Shown: piece after piece, positions 7,851-17,943 of the stretch
Layout of the letters: each line of letters begins with the position of its first letter
Numbering within the stretch: position 1 is the stretch's first letter
Source: an uncultured Alphaproteobacteria bacterium
Lineage (GTDB): Bacteria; Pseudomonadota; Alphaproteobacteria; Methylaequorales; Methylaequoraceae
Length of the DNA: 36,584 nucleotides
NCBI GenBank assembly: GCA_902625895.1
Contig: CACODD010000011.1
Coordinates: forward strand, 1 to 36,584
Direction: 5' to 3'
Made by a program: the position numbers and the translations under genes
Notes under the pieces: generated by a model
Databases searched by the model: none
What the model was told of the DNA's origin: nothing
What the model saw: the letters and a program-made list of their open reading frames with translations, nothing else

Positions 7851-10416
7851 TGCTTAAATTTTGATTGAGTTTATTTTGGATTTCTGTCTTTAATTTTGTT
7901 ATCATAGTTTTGTTTTGAATCTTTGAGCCGTATTCACTTCTTAAATGAAAACTATCCTCAACAAAGTCGCCATTAGTTGAAATTTTAGCCATTGATATAA
8001 CAATCTTATTTTTTAAAAGGATTTTTGAAATATCATACAAAAGCTTGGGTCTATTATTTGTCTTTACAATCAAAATACTATAAGTTGCAGAAGAAATGTT
8101 ATCAATTTCAACATCAGCTTTATTTTCAAAAAACTTGATTTTTGATTTTATTTCACCTTTTAATTTAAATTCTACTCCTTTCCCCAAATCTCTAATTTTT
8201 TGATTTAAAGATCTTAAAGAATTTTTGGCATCATACTTACTATATTTTCTATTTTGATTAAAAGATAACTTGAATGTATCTATAACTGTCCCATTGTCTA
8301 ATGTAAAAATTCTAGATTCATAGATTGATAAATCTTCTGACACAAAAATCGATATTAGATTCAAGAATAGACCTGGCCTGTCCTTTGTTACAATAATAAT
8401 ATCAAAAAACGAAGTATTACTAAATTTTCGAATCACATAATCAAAATTTATATTCTTATTTAGAAGAAATGTTTCTATCTGGTAAGCTATCATTTTCTCG
8501 GACTGTAGTAACCAATAATTAGGGTAGGAGATTTTGGAAATTTCAGACATCCTGGACTTTGTGATCTTTCTAGAACTTTTCACAATATTTTGTTGAATTT
8601 TTGATATTTTATTGTTCAAACTTGTGACTTTTGTGGGCTTTTTAATTTGTTGTTCTATCTTTAAAAAAAGCTTGCTAAGTAATGTCGCCTTCCAATTGTT
8701 CCATAAACCCTGGTCTACTGCTGAAATGTCAGTTACTGTAAGAATAAATAAAGATCTTAAAAAAGGAATGTTTTTAATTTGCTGTGTAACATGTCTTATA
8801 ACCGAATGATCTTCAAAGTCTTTTTTAAAAGCAACATCACTCAGTAATGAATGATGGTATACAAGTTTTGAAGTTTGTTTAGCCACACTAATATTTTCCC
8901 CTAAACTTAAAACAATTTTTTTTGAAATTTCTTCACCTTTTTTGTTATGCTCGCCACCTTTTCCTTTTCCAATATCGTGTAAAAGAGCTGCATAAAAAAG
9001 TGACCTTCTATTTAAATTTTTTTTTATTTCATTAAAAGAAAAAGAATAATTTTTATTTACCATTTCACCTTTTTCTAAATCTTTCAAAATGTTTAATGCT
9101 TTAATAGTATGCTGACCAACTGACAAGGAATGAAATCTATCGAATTGGGGAAGATTAGATATTTTAGAAAATTCAGGTATTAACTTTGAAACTATTCCTA
9201 TTTCATATAAATTGACAAATTTTTTTTTATCTAATGAAAAAAATATTTTTTTAAATAATTTTATATTTTTTTCAGTAAAAATTTCTTTTCTTGCGAGCTT
9301 GTTTATGTTCTCGAATGCAAGCCTTCTATCGTTTCCATTTTCAATTCCTTTATCTACCTTTTTTAGATAAGTTTCAAGTTTGAACTCATGTTTTACTTTT
9401 AAGGAGTTCAATTCAAGGTGTTTGCTCTTATTTTTCAGTAATTTTTCAATTATTTGTGTAAAAATTTCTGTCAAATTTTTAGTGTCTCTAATACTTCTAA
9501 AATAATTCTTAATCATTTTCTCCACATAAAAATTTTGATTTTTAACAGCAATTTTTTTTGGAATTTTATAAATTAATGTGGAAATACTGATTTGAAAATC
9601 AAAGGACAGCTTATCATTTGCTCTTTCACTTAAATAGTGAAGATGGCATCTTAATAACAACAAAAATTCTAATGAACATCTCAATGTTTTTTTTTCTTTG
9701 ATTGATAACAAATCAGATGATGTTTTAAAGTCATTAGCATTGAGCATTTTAAAAATATTTATACCCCAAAAAATTAAATTTATATCTCTTAGCGAACCTT
9801 CACTTTCTTTTAGATTTGGTTCATTTTTAAAATAGTCATAACCAACTTCGATTACCCGTTTGTTTCTCTCATCTAGCTTGTTTCTTAAGAGTTTATCTCC
9901 ATACTTCACGATGTCTGCTCTAAAGTTTTTTTGTAATTCATTAAATAAAATCTTCGATCCGCAAATGTTCCTTGCGTCTAACATTGAAGTCTGTATCACA
10001 TGATCCTTTCTTGATAATCTTATTGATTCCTCGACATTTCTGACCGCATAACCTATGTTTAAACCTAAATCCCATAAAGGAAATAGAAAAAGCTCTACAA
10101 GTTTTTTCTTGCTTTCTTCACTTACATTTTTTTGAAATAAAAAAAGTAGGTCTAAATCTGAGTGGGGTGCTAATAATTCTCTTCCGTATCCTCCAGCAGC
10201 ACAAATACAAAAAATGACATTTGATTCGATTTGATGTTTTGTTTTGGATTTATAAATTTCGACAATAAGTTCATCAATCAATTTTGAGTTAGCTTTACAG
10301 CAATTAATCGCTTTATTTTGCTTTAAAAAATCAATTTTTATCTTTTCTCTTTTAGTAAGGAATCTTTTTTTAAGCGTTTGAAATTCTTTATCAATTATTT
10401 TTTGCTTTACTTCCAT
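7840..10416 (-). CDS. glnD: [Protein-PII] uridylyltransferase / uridylyl-removing enzyme
   Basis: Nucleotidyltransferase motif GGYGRELLAPHSDLDLLFLF, HD domain HDIGKGKGGEHNKKG, two C-terminal ACT-like regions. Confidence 0.95.
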   Translation of the reverse strand: MEVKQKIIDKEFQTLKKRFLTKREKIKIDFLKQNKAINCCKANSKLIDELIVEIYKSKTKHQIESNVIFCICAAGGYGRELLAPHSDLDLLFLFQKNVSEESKKKLVELFLFPLWDLGLNIGYAVRNVEESIRLSRKDHVIQTSMLDARNICGSKILFNELQKNFRADIVKYGDKLLRNKLDERNKRVIEVGYDYFKNEPNLKESEGSLRDINLIFWGINIFKMLNANDFKTSSDLLSIKEKKTLRCSLEFLLLLRCHLHYLSERANDKLSFDFQISISTLIYKIPKKIAVKNQNFYVEKMIKNYFRSIRDTKNLTEIFTQIIEKLLKNKSKHLELNSLKVKHEFKLETYLKKVDKGIENGNDRRLAFENINKLARKEIFTEKNIKLFKKIFFSLDKKKFVNLYEIGIVSKLIPEFSKISNLPQFDRFHSLSVGQHTIKALNILKDLEKGEMVNKNYSFSFNEIKKNLNRRSLFYAALLHDIGKGKGGEHNKKGEEISKKIVLSLGENISVAKQTSKLVYHHSLLSDVAFKKDFEDHSVIRHVTQQIKNIPFLRSLFILTVTDISAVDQGLWNNWKATLLSKLFLKIEQQIKKPTKVTSLNNKISKIQQNIVKSSRKITKSRMSEISKISYPNYWLLQSEKMIAYQIETFLLNKNINFDYVIRKFSNTSFFDIIIVTKDRPGLFLNLISIFVSEDLSIYESRIFTLDNGTVIDTFKLSFNQNRKYSKYDAKNSLRSLNQKIRDLGKGVEFKLKGEIKSKIKFFENKADVEIDNISSATYSILIVKTNNRPKLLYDISKILLKNKIVISMAKISTNGDFVEDSFHLRSEYGSKIQNKTMITKLKTEIQNKLNQNLSNAI

Positions 10417-10420
10417 TATC

Positions 10421-13102
10421 TTAGAAGTTTTTTTTCATAGCATAAAGAATATCTAGTGCATCTTTAGGACTAACCTCATCAAGATTGACTCTGTCTAACA
10501 TATTTTGAAGATGATTGAATTTATTTTCGTTAATATTATCATTTGCATTAAATCCCTCATTTTTTTTTGAAGTTGCTTTATACTCTTTTTCTGAATTAAA
10601 TGACTCTAGGATTTCTTTAGATCTAATTACAATCGGTTTTTTTAATCCAGCCATGTTAGCAACATGCAAACCAAATGAGCCCTCTGATATCCCACCAACT
10701 ACTTTATAAAGAAAAATGATATCATCGTTCCATTTTTTAATTTGAAGTGTCTTGAGTTCTAAACATTTATAATCACTTGATAGAGAGCAAAGCTGTTTAT
10801 AATGCGTTGCGAAGAGTGTTAAACAATTTATTTCTTTTAATATAAATTCCAACACTGCTTGTGCTATAGCAAGTCCGTCTTCGGTAGATGTGCCTCTTCC
10901 AAGCTCATCCAAAATTACGAGTGAGTTTTTAGTTGCTTCATTGATTATTCTCGAAGTCTCTATCATTTCTGTCATAAACGTTGACATACCCTTGGACAAG
11001 TTGTCTGAAGCTCCTATTCTAGTAAATACTTTATCAAAAACACCAAGGTTGGCCGACTTTGCTGGAACAAATGAACCAATTTGATTTAAAATAATTATGA
11101 TTGCAGTCTGCCTTAAAAAAGTACTTTTACCTGCCATATTTGGACCAGTCATAAGCCAAGCGAAATTATTTTTATTCATAACACAATCGTTTGGTGTAAA
11201 TTCTTGCGCATTTTTAAATAAACTTTCTTCTACTACAGGATGTCGACCATCAGTTATTTCAATCTTATTTTCACTAGCAATAATTGGTCTACAGTAATTC
11301 TTATCTAATGCTAGACTTGCAAAACTTGAAATTACATCTACGAACGAAATTTTTTTGGAGATGTGATAAATTTCCTTATTTGCGTTGTTTATTTTCTGAC
11401 AGATCTCACTATAAAGATCTTTTTCAAGTATAATTGATTCCTCTTGAGCATTAAGTATTTCATCAGAAACTTTCCTAAGTTCTTCTGTTTGAAACCTTGA
11501 ATTATTTACAGTATTTTGAATTAGATTAAATTTAAAGTTCTCATTATTTATTACTTTTTTCGCATTTTTATTTGTAACCTCAACGAAATATCCATGAATA
11601 TTATTGAACTTTATTTTTAAATTTGTGATTTCTGTAAGTCGGCCATATTCTTCCTGCATGTCGAGGATTTCTTTTTGTTTTAGATTTTTAATATCTCTAA
11701 GAGAATCAAGTTTACTATTAACACCTTTTTTAAATACTCCTCCATCATGCAAATTAATTGGAGGATTTTCTGTTATATTATTTGAAATGACTTTTTCTAG
11801 AATCATTGCTTTTTCTAATGAAAGATTGCTGGGTAGAAGAAGATCCATTTCTGAACTTTTAAAACCTCGTACCTCTTCAAATATTTCATGCGCATTTGTC
11901 ACGAAGTTTTTCAATATTAAAAGATCTCTTGGGTTATTTATATTAGCACTTATTCTAGATAAAGCTCTTTCAACATCTGAAAGTTGTGACAAAAAATTAA
12001 TAATTCGTTCCGCTGCAAGTGAGTTTTTTATCAAGTTGTCGACTAATTGGTGCCTTCTTTTTATTTCATTTTTATCTATAAGAGGAGCCTTCAAAAAATC
12101 TTTGATTAATCTGCCGCCTGAAGCAGTTTTAGTTTTGTCTATAACACTAAGAAGAGAACCATCTTTTTGACCATCATTTTTTTCTAATAATTCCAGACTT
12201 TGAATTGAAAAATGGTCAATTTGCATATAATTTTTTTTATCGACCAACTCAAAATTATTTATTAAAGGAATATTTTGTTTTTGTGTAAGCTCCAAATAAT
12301 GTATTAAAGCTCCTAAGGCGCTCATATCTGAATCACTCAAATCGCCCAGAGTCTCAATAAACGATCGCTTAAAAAATTCTTTTATTTTAGATTTATTACT
12401 TTCAAAATCAAAAAAATTGCTAGGAACTTTTGAAATTTTCTTCTCCAAATAATTAAATTTTGAGTCGAGCAATTTTATTTTATCTATGTTATCTGAAATA
12501 ATTATTTCCTCAGGAGCAATTTTATTTATCAATTCATAAAGCTCGTTAATTGAATTCTTGCCTTTAACTCTTTGAAGCTTTATCACACCTGTTGACATAT
12601 CAGACCAAGATATTGATATATCTCCTTTTATGATTGAGATACTTAAAAGATGATTGTTTATTTTTGAATCAAGAAGAGAATCATCTAATATCGTTCCGGG
12701 TGTAATAATTCTTACGACATCTCTTGTAAAAATTTTTTTGTTTTTTGTCGAAGTGGTTTGATCATCTTTTGTTTCCAACTGTTCCGCGACTGCAACTTTA
12801 TAACCTTGATTTATTAATCTGGATAAATAGTTTTGCGATGCATGTGCTGGAACGCCGCACATTGGAATATCCTTATTATTTAATCTTCCTCTCTTTGTGA
12901 GAGCAATACCTAAAGCTGAAGAGGCTTCAATGGCGTCCTCAAAAAAAAGCTCGTAAAAGTCACCCATTCTATAAAACAACAAGTATTCTTTATGTCTTGA
13001 TTTTACCTCCAAATATTGTTGCATCATTGGAGTAGGTTTAGACTTTTCAGTAATTGTGTCTAATGGATTGAAACCTTTTATATCAGGTTGTTTTAATTTC
13101 AT
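10421..13102 (-). CDS. mutS: DNA mismatch repair protein MutS
   Basis: PMMQQYLEVKSRHKEYLLFYRMGDFYELFFEDA, Walker A TGPNMAGKSTFLRQ, DELGRGTSTEDGLAIAQ, TLFATHYKQL. Confidence 0.98.
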   Translation of the reverse strand: MKLKQPDIKGFNPLDTITEKSKPTPMMQQYLEVKSRHKEYLLFYRMGDFYELFFEDAIEASSALGIALTKRGRLNNKDIPMCGVPAHASQNYLSRLINQGYKVAVAEQLETKDDQTTSTKNKKIFTRDVVRIITPGTILDDSLLDSKINNHLLSISIIKGDISISWSDMSTGVIKLQRVKGKNSINELYELINKIAPEEIIISDNIDKIKLLDSKFNYLEKKISKVPSNFFDFESNKSKIKEFFKRSFIETLGDLSDSDMSALGALIHYLELTQKQNIPLINNFELVDKKNYMQIDHFSIQSLELLEKNDGQKDGSLLSVIDKTKTASGGRLIKDFLKAPLIDKNEIKRRHQLVDNLIKNSLAAERIINFLSQLSDVERALSRISANINNPRDLLILKNFVTNAHEIFEEVRGFKSSEMDLLLPSNLSLEKAMILEKVISNNITENPPINLHDGGVFKKGVNSKLDSLRDIKNLKQKEILDMQEEYGRLTEITNLKIKFNNIHGYFVEVTNKNAKKVINNENFKFNLIQNTVNNSRFQTEELRKVSDEILNAQEESIILEKDLYSEICQKINNANKEIYHISKKISFVDVISSFASLALDKNYCRPIIASENKIEITDGRHPVVEESLFKNAQEFTPNDCVMNKNNFAWLMTGPNMAGKSTFLRQTAIIIILNQIGSFVPAKSANLGVFDKVFTRIGASDNLSKGMSTFMTEMIETSRIINEATKNSLVILDELGRGTSTEDGLAIAQAVLEFILKEINCLTLFATHYKQLCSLSSDYKCLELKTLQIKKWNDDIIFLYKVVGGISEGSFGLHVANMAGLKKPIVIRSKEILESFNSEKEYKATSKKNEGFNANDNINENKFNHLQNMLDRVNLDEVSPKDALDILYAMKKNF

Positions 13103-13141
13103 ATTAATTTAAATTAGTATACAAAATATTAAATCATTTTC

Positions 13142-14392
13142 ATGTTCGTTCATAAAGACATAATTATTGTATTTCTTTTTTTGTTTGTTGTATCCTTAAT
13201 CTTGCTAATAATTTTCATAAAAGATTTGAAGATTATTAGTAAATCGCTGCAAAATTTTAAAGGGAATGCAGTTAGATCAGATAAGGTTTTTTTCTTTAAT
13301 CTTTTTCAACCGCTAATTTTTAATCTTAATTTAATAATAAAAAATCTTAATGAAAAGTCGAAGTTCTCAAGGTTGAGAATTTTTTTCTATGACTATTTTT
13401 TTCAATTTTTTCCTGATCCCCTTCTTATAATTGACCAAAACAACATAATTATTGAAATGAATGAACAAGCAATTAATTTATTTGGAGAAGATTCAAAGCA
13501 AAAAAATATTTTCTCAGCTATTAGAATACCAGAACTAAGCTCGCTTATCGATGAATCTGTTAAACAAAAGAGACCTGTTGAGAAAGAGTTGAATTTAATT
13601 TATCCAAAGGAAAAAATCTTTAATATTTGGGTTTCAGGTCGAAGAGATTTGGGTAAAAACAAATTAAATTTTATTAGACTATTTGATACGACATCTCAGC
13701 ACAATGTCCAAAATATTCAAAGAGATTTTATTGCGAATGCAAGTCACGAATTGAAAACTCCAATTGCCTCAATCATTGGATATTGTGAAACCTTATTAAA
13801 TGAACCTCCCAAAATAAAATCAAAAAAAGAGGATTTTCTTAAAACTATGTTCAATGAAGCTACAAGAATGTCATCTTTGGTTAATGACTTATTGTCACTT
13901 TCAAGAATTGAAAGGATAGAGTATATCCCCCCAGATGAAAAAGTTAACCTAATTGAAATTTTAGAAAACGTTAAGAAGACATGTCAGGAAAGAAAGTTTT
14001 TGAGAAAAACTAAATATAAATTTACAATTCCTAAAAGCAATATTGAAATTATTGGAGATAAAACAGAATTACAGCAAGTTTTTTTTAATATTATTGAGAA
14101 TGCAATAACACACAGCCAATCTAAAAAAGCCGTGCAGATTAAATTAATGCAGAAACAGAGGAAAGTAATGTTTCTTGTTCAAGATTTTGGAATTGGAATT
14201 TCTAATCAAAATATCCCAATGCTTACCAAAAGATTCTACAGAATTGATTCAGCGCGACCGCGGGATACAGGTCACACAGGTCTTGGTCTATCGATTGTTA
14301 AACACATTCTTAATAGGCATAATGCTGAATTGAAAATTCACTCTGAAATTGACAAGGGCTCTTTATTTTCTATTAGCTTTGATAAATTATAG
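13142..14392 (+). CDS. phoR: Sensor histidine kinase of the phosphate regulon (PhoR)
   Basis: PAS-like region, H-box RDFIANASHELKTPIASIIGYCETL, N/G boxes FFNIIENAITHS, TGLGLSIVKHI; upstream of pst operon. Confidence 0.9.
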   Translation: MFVHKDIIIVFLFLFVVSLILLIIFIKDLKIISKSLQNFKGNAVRSDKVFFFNLFQPLIFNLNLIIKNLNEKSKFSRLRIFFYDYFFQFFPDPLLIIDQNNIIIEMNEQAINLFGEDSKQKNIFSAIRIPELSSLIDESVKQKRPVEKELNLIYPKEKIFNIWVSGRRDLGKNKLNFIRLFDTTSQHNVQNIQRDFIANASHELKTPIASIIGYCETLLNEPPKIKSKKEDFLKTMFNEATRMSSLVNDLLSLSRIERIEYIPPDEKVNLIEILENVKKTCQERKFLRKTKYKFTIPKSNIEIIGDKTELQQVFFNIIENAITHSQSKKAVQIKLMQKQRKVMFLVQDFGIGISNQNIPMLTKRFYRIDSARPRDTGHTGLGLSIVKHILNRHNAELKIHSEIDKGSLFSISFDKL

Positions 14393-14440
14393 CCTTTTAA
14401 AGAACTTTTATATTCATCTTATCATCAAATTGCCTCTAAA

Positions 14441-14469
14441 CAGTCACTTAACTGTAACAATTGTTAATT
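14441..14469 (+). promoter_or_regulatory. Candidate Pho box upstream of the porin
   Basis: CAGTCAC-TTAA-CTGTAAC-AATT-GTTAATT: heptamers at 11-nt spacing resembling the CTGTCAT-N4 repeat recognised by PhoB; third unit weak. Confidence 0.55.
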
Positions 14470-14502
14470 ACCTTAATTAATAAATATTGATTAAGGAGAA
14501 TT

Positions 14503-15907
14503 ATGAAAAAATTTTATTGTGGATTGGCTGCATCAGCGATTAGTTTGTTATATTCAAATGCACACAGTCAAGATTACGGTGCTCAAATTGACGCATTACA
14601 AAATGAATTACTAAAAATGAAACAAGAAATGAATAAAGGAACTAACAATAAGGCTTTCTTTAAGAAAGGAAAAGGACTTAGTATTGAAAGTTCTGATGGA
14701 AAGTATTCTTTCCAGATTAAAGGTAGAGCTATGTATGATATTTCTCATATAGATGGTATGACTAATGATAGTTCAGTTGGTCATGCAAATAAATTCGATA
14801 GTTTTGGTGCTGAATTTAGAAGACTTAGATTTTCTATTAAAGTAGGTTTAGGCGATGGCTGGAGTTTGGCCTTTCAACCTGACTTTGCCGAAACAATTTC
14901 TGATGATTCTAATACAAACGGTAAGGGTGTTGATGTTAAAGATGCTTTGATCAAAAAGAAAATCAAAGGAGTTGGTTCTTTCATGTTTGGTAACGCTAAA
15001 TCAGCTGGAGGATATTGGGAGAACACAAGTTCAAATAGTATTTTGATGATGGAACGCCCAATGTATAATGAGTTTGCAAATCTAGCGCATAGAGCTGGCC
15101 TTCATTATGATAATGGTGGGGCACTTTTTCCGAAGGGATTTCATGTAAGGGCGTTACTTATTGGCTATGGTAATGAGGGTGCATGGAGACTTGAACAAGA
15201 AGATGGTGATGGTGGTGAAGTTACTTGGAACCACTCAATTGCAGCTCACTACACTGGTAAAGGCCTTTTTGATCAATTCATAGGAGGAAAGGATACATGG
15301 TTACTGGGAGCCTCTTGGCAAATGGAAAGACCACTAAATGATCATACACGAAGCGTTTCCTTCCGACAAAATGGAGTGCATACCCTAGGAGAAAAAATTG
15401 TCGATACCTCTATTTCTAACATATCTAGCTATCATTACGGAGGACCTCAATTCCAATATTCTAATGGAAGATACTATTTAGCTACAGAATATTATTGGAT
15501 TACAGGCGAGCGCAGAGACGGTTACACCGTTTATGATGATTACAGTGCAGAGGGAGGATCTAAATGGTCAATATTTCTTCAATAGTGATGCAACGGTCAA
15601 AATAAGTTCAAAAAAAGGTAAAATTGGTGGCGTAAAATGTAAAGCTAAATTCGGATGTACTGCAGCCAAATTTATGCTTGAATCGATCGATACCAGAGAC
15701 GGTGAATTAAATGGTTTAAATGGTACACATGGTAAGGCGATTCATATTGGGCTAAATCACTATTTCAACAGTAATGTTAGATTAATGGTCGATGCTACTA
15801 GAGGTGTATATTTAGGTGGGCACAATGACTTTTATAGCGATGGAAATAGAGCGGACAGAAGACACGCCATGACGTCCATCCAGGCTAGACTGCATGCTAA
15901 ATTTTAA
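14503..15907 (+). pseudogene. OprO/OprP-like phosphate-selective porin, interrupted by an apparent +1 frameshift near 15,545-15,585
   Basis: ORF 14503-15585 (signal peptide, coiled N-term, porin body) stops at TAG 15583-15585. The next frame continues with NGQYFFNSDATV...IGLNHYFNSNVRLMVDATRG...SIQARLHAKF*, matching the expected porin C-terminus with terminal Phe. Confidence 0.8.
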
Positions 15908-15934
15908 ACATTAAAGTTAATTTTAAATTTATTT

Positions 15935-15960
15935 AAAGGTGAGGCTTGCTCACTTTTTTC
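15935..15960 (+). terminator. Rho-independent terminator after the porin
   Basis: AAAGGTGAG-GCTTG-CTCACTTTTTTC: 5-bp GC-containing stem (GTGAG/CTCAC) extended by AAAG/TTTT, then a T tract. Confidence 0.75.
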
Positions 15961-16112
15961 CTATTTCTTGCAAATTGTACAAACATTATTATTCAACTTA
16001 TAAGAGTAAAAATGAAAAATGTTTTATTTAAGTGTATATACATAAAATTTTTTAACAAGCCCTATGCTTTCTGATTAACACACAATGTTGGGGCTAAAGA
16101 GTGTGTATGCAC

Positions 16113-16661
16113 TTATTTGCCTTTTAAGGCTTTTTCAAAATATTTGTGTATGATTTTATCCTGATTTTCTAAGAGCCAGTCAATTGATGGCTCATCATTC
16201 ATTGCCTTTTGAATTGCATTTGTTGTGGCTTTTCTATGAATATCAAAAAGTATTTGGTGGTCTAAATTCTTATCATCGCTTACGCTTGGATTTAACCAAA
16301 CTGAGACTATAATACCAACTTCATTTACAATATCTTTCGGAATATAACCTTCGCGAACAGAATCTAAAACCCCATTCGCTATTGCTCCTTGGACAGTGCC
16401 CATTAGAATATTTGTATATCTATCATCTTTGACTGTAACTTTGCTTACCATTAAAGTAGGGGGTCTAACCATAACGTCTGTATTCATTATAGCGAGAACT
16501 TTCGTATGACCTTTTATTTGATTTCCTATTAAATTTGCGAATGCGGTGCCAAATGGACCATCCAGCTTCCCTATTACAACCTCAGGTTCTGCCGCAGTTC
16601 CTGGTGGTCCGCCAGCAACTAGTGATTCTCCTACCTTCATAACAAAGTCTTGTTTTTTCAT
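16113..16661 (-). CDS. Formaldehyde-activating enzyme (Fae) family protein, paralog
   Basis: KVGESLVAGG...EPEVVIGKLDGPFGTAFANLIGNQIKGHTKVLAIMNTDVMVRPPTLMVSKVTVKDDRYTNILMGTVQGAIANGVLDSV follows the Fae pattern. RBS AGGAGAG upstream of ATG. Confidence 0.85.
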   Translation of the reverse strand: MKKQDFVMKVGESLVAGGPPGTAAEPEVVIGKLDGPFGTAFANLIGNQIKGHTKVLAIMNTDVMVRPPTLMVSKVTVKDDRYTNILMGTVQGAIANGVLDSVREGYIPKDIVNEVGIIVSVWLNPSVSDDKNLDHQILFDIHRKATTNAIQKAMNDEPSIDWLLENQDKIIHKYFEKALKGK

Positions 16662-16791
16662 TAATCTCTCCTTAAAATTCGTTTACTTTCATTTTATAGC
16701 TCTAGATCTTATTAGCTAACTTACTTCTATTTGTTAATTTTACAACGTAAAGACTAATTTTTATCTTTTAATTTTAAAAAAAAAATCTGCA

Positions 16792-16831
16792 TTGTCATAT
16801 TAATGTAACAATTCTGTAATAATTTTTCATT
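16792..16831 (+). promoter_or_regulatory. Candidate multi-unit Pho box upstream of pstS
   Basis: TTGTCAT-ATTA-ATGTAAC-AATT-CTGTAAT-AATT-TTTCATT: four heptamers each separated by 4 nt, followed 10 nt later by TATTTA (possible -10). Confidence 0.7.
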
Positions 16832-16881
16832 TTTAAAGAAGTATTTATTAGCTTTAACCATTTGTAACAAGAGAGGACTAA

Positions 16882-17931
16882 ATGAAAAAAAAAATTATAA
16901 CCTTTACTGCTCTTACTTTAATGTTAAGCAATCAATCTGAAGCTCGTGATCAAATTAAAATTGTTGGTTCTTCAACCGTTTATCCATTTGCAACCGTTGT
17001 TGCAGAGAGATTTGGTAAAACGAGTGGCTTCAAAACACCAGTTATAGAATCAACCGGCTCTGGTGGGGGGCTGAAGCTTTTTTGTAATGGATTAGGAACT
17101 CAACACCCAGACATAACCAATGCTTCAAGAAGAATAAAAATGAAAGAAGTAAAAAACTGCGAGAAAAATGGTGTTAAAGATATTACGGAAATAAAAATCG
17201 GATATGATGGAATTGCATTCGCTAATGCTAAATCTGGTCCAACCTTTGATTTGACATTAAGAGATCTTTATCTTGCTCTCGCAAAAGAAATTCCAGCTGA
17301 TACTGAGGGGGACGAAGTTAAAGCAAACCCCTTCAAAATGTGGAATGAAATTAATCCAAAACTCCCAGCGAAACCAATTGTAGTAATTGGTCCTCCGCCT
17401 ACTTCTGGGACTAGGGACGCTTTTAATGAACTTGCTATTGAAAAAGGATGCAAAACTTTTCCAGGTAGGAATGCTCTTAAAAAAAAGGACAAACAATTAT
17501 ATAAATCTCAGTGTAGAGCAATAAGAGAAGATGGATTATATGTTGAAGCAGGTGAAAATGATAATCTAATTATAGAAAAATTGGTAGCTAACCCTGACGC
17601 TTTAGGTGTATTTGGATATTCTTTTCTCGATCAGAATAAAGACAAAGTCAAAGCTTCAAAAGTTGACAATGTTTTTCCTGAGTTTGAAGCTATTTCATCC
17701 GGAGAATACCCAGTTTCTAGATCATTGTTCTTCTATGTGAAAAATGCTCATGCATCTGTTATACCTGGAGTCAAACAATATGTAAGAGAGTTTACATCAT
17801 CAAAGTCTATTGGGAATGAGGGATATCTTATTTCAAAAGGGTTAATTCCACTTCCAAAAAGTGAAAGAGCAAAGTTTGAGAAAGATGGTAAAACCCTTGC
17901 GAAATTTGATGAAAATTTGTTGAAAAAATAA
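16882..17931 (+). CDS. pstS: Phosphate ABC transporter substrate-binding protein PstS
   Basis: Signal peptide then IKIVGSSTVYPFATVVAERFGKTSGFKTPVIESTGSGGGLKLFCNG; start of pst operon; RBS GAGAGGA. Confidence 0.96.
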   Translation: MKKKIITFTALTLMLSNQSEARDQIKIVGSSTVYPFATVVAERFGKTSGFKTPVIESTGSGGGLKLFCNGLGTQHPDITNASRRIKMKEVKNCEKNGVKDITEIKIGYDGIAFANAKSGPTFDLTLRDLYLALAKEIPADTEGDEVKANPFKMWNEINPKLPAKPIVVIGPPPTSGTRDAFNELAIEKGCKTFPGRNALKKKDKQLYKSQCRAIREDGLYVEAGENDNLIIEKLVANPDALGVFGYSFLDQNKDKVKASKVDNVFPEFEAISSGEYPVSRSLFFYVKNAHASVIPGVKQYVREFTSSKSIGNEGYLISKGLIPLPKSERAKFEKDGKTLAKFDENLLKK

Positions 17932-17943
17932 ACACAGTAATTT

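Noticed and set aside
11604-12170. 188-aa plus-strand ORF opposite mutS
   Set aside because: Entirely antisense to a clearly coding mutS; Ser/Leu/Phe-rich composition typical of a shadow ORF and no recognisable domain.
16012-16074. 20-codon ORF MKNVLFKCIYIKFFNKPYAF between the porin terminator and fae-like gene
   Set aside because: No clear RBS or homology; an ORF this short is expected by chance in AT-rich DNA.
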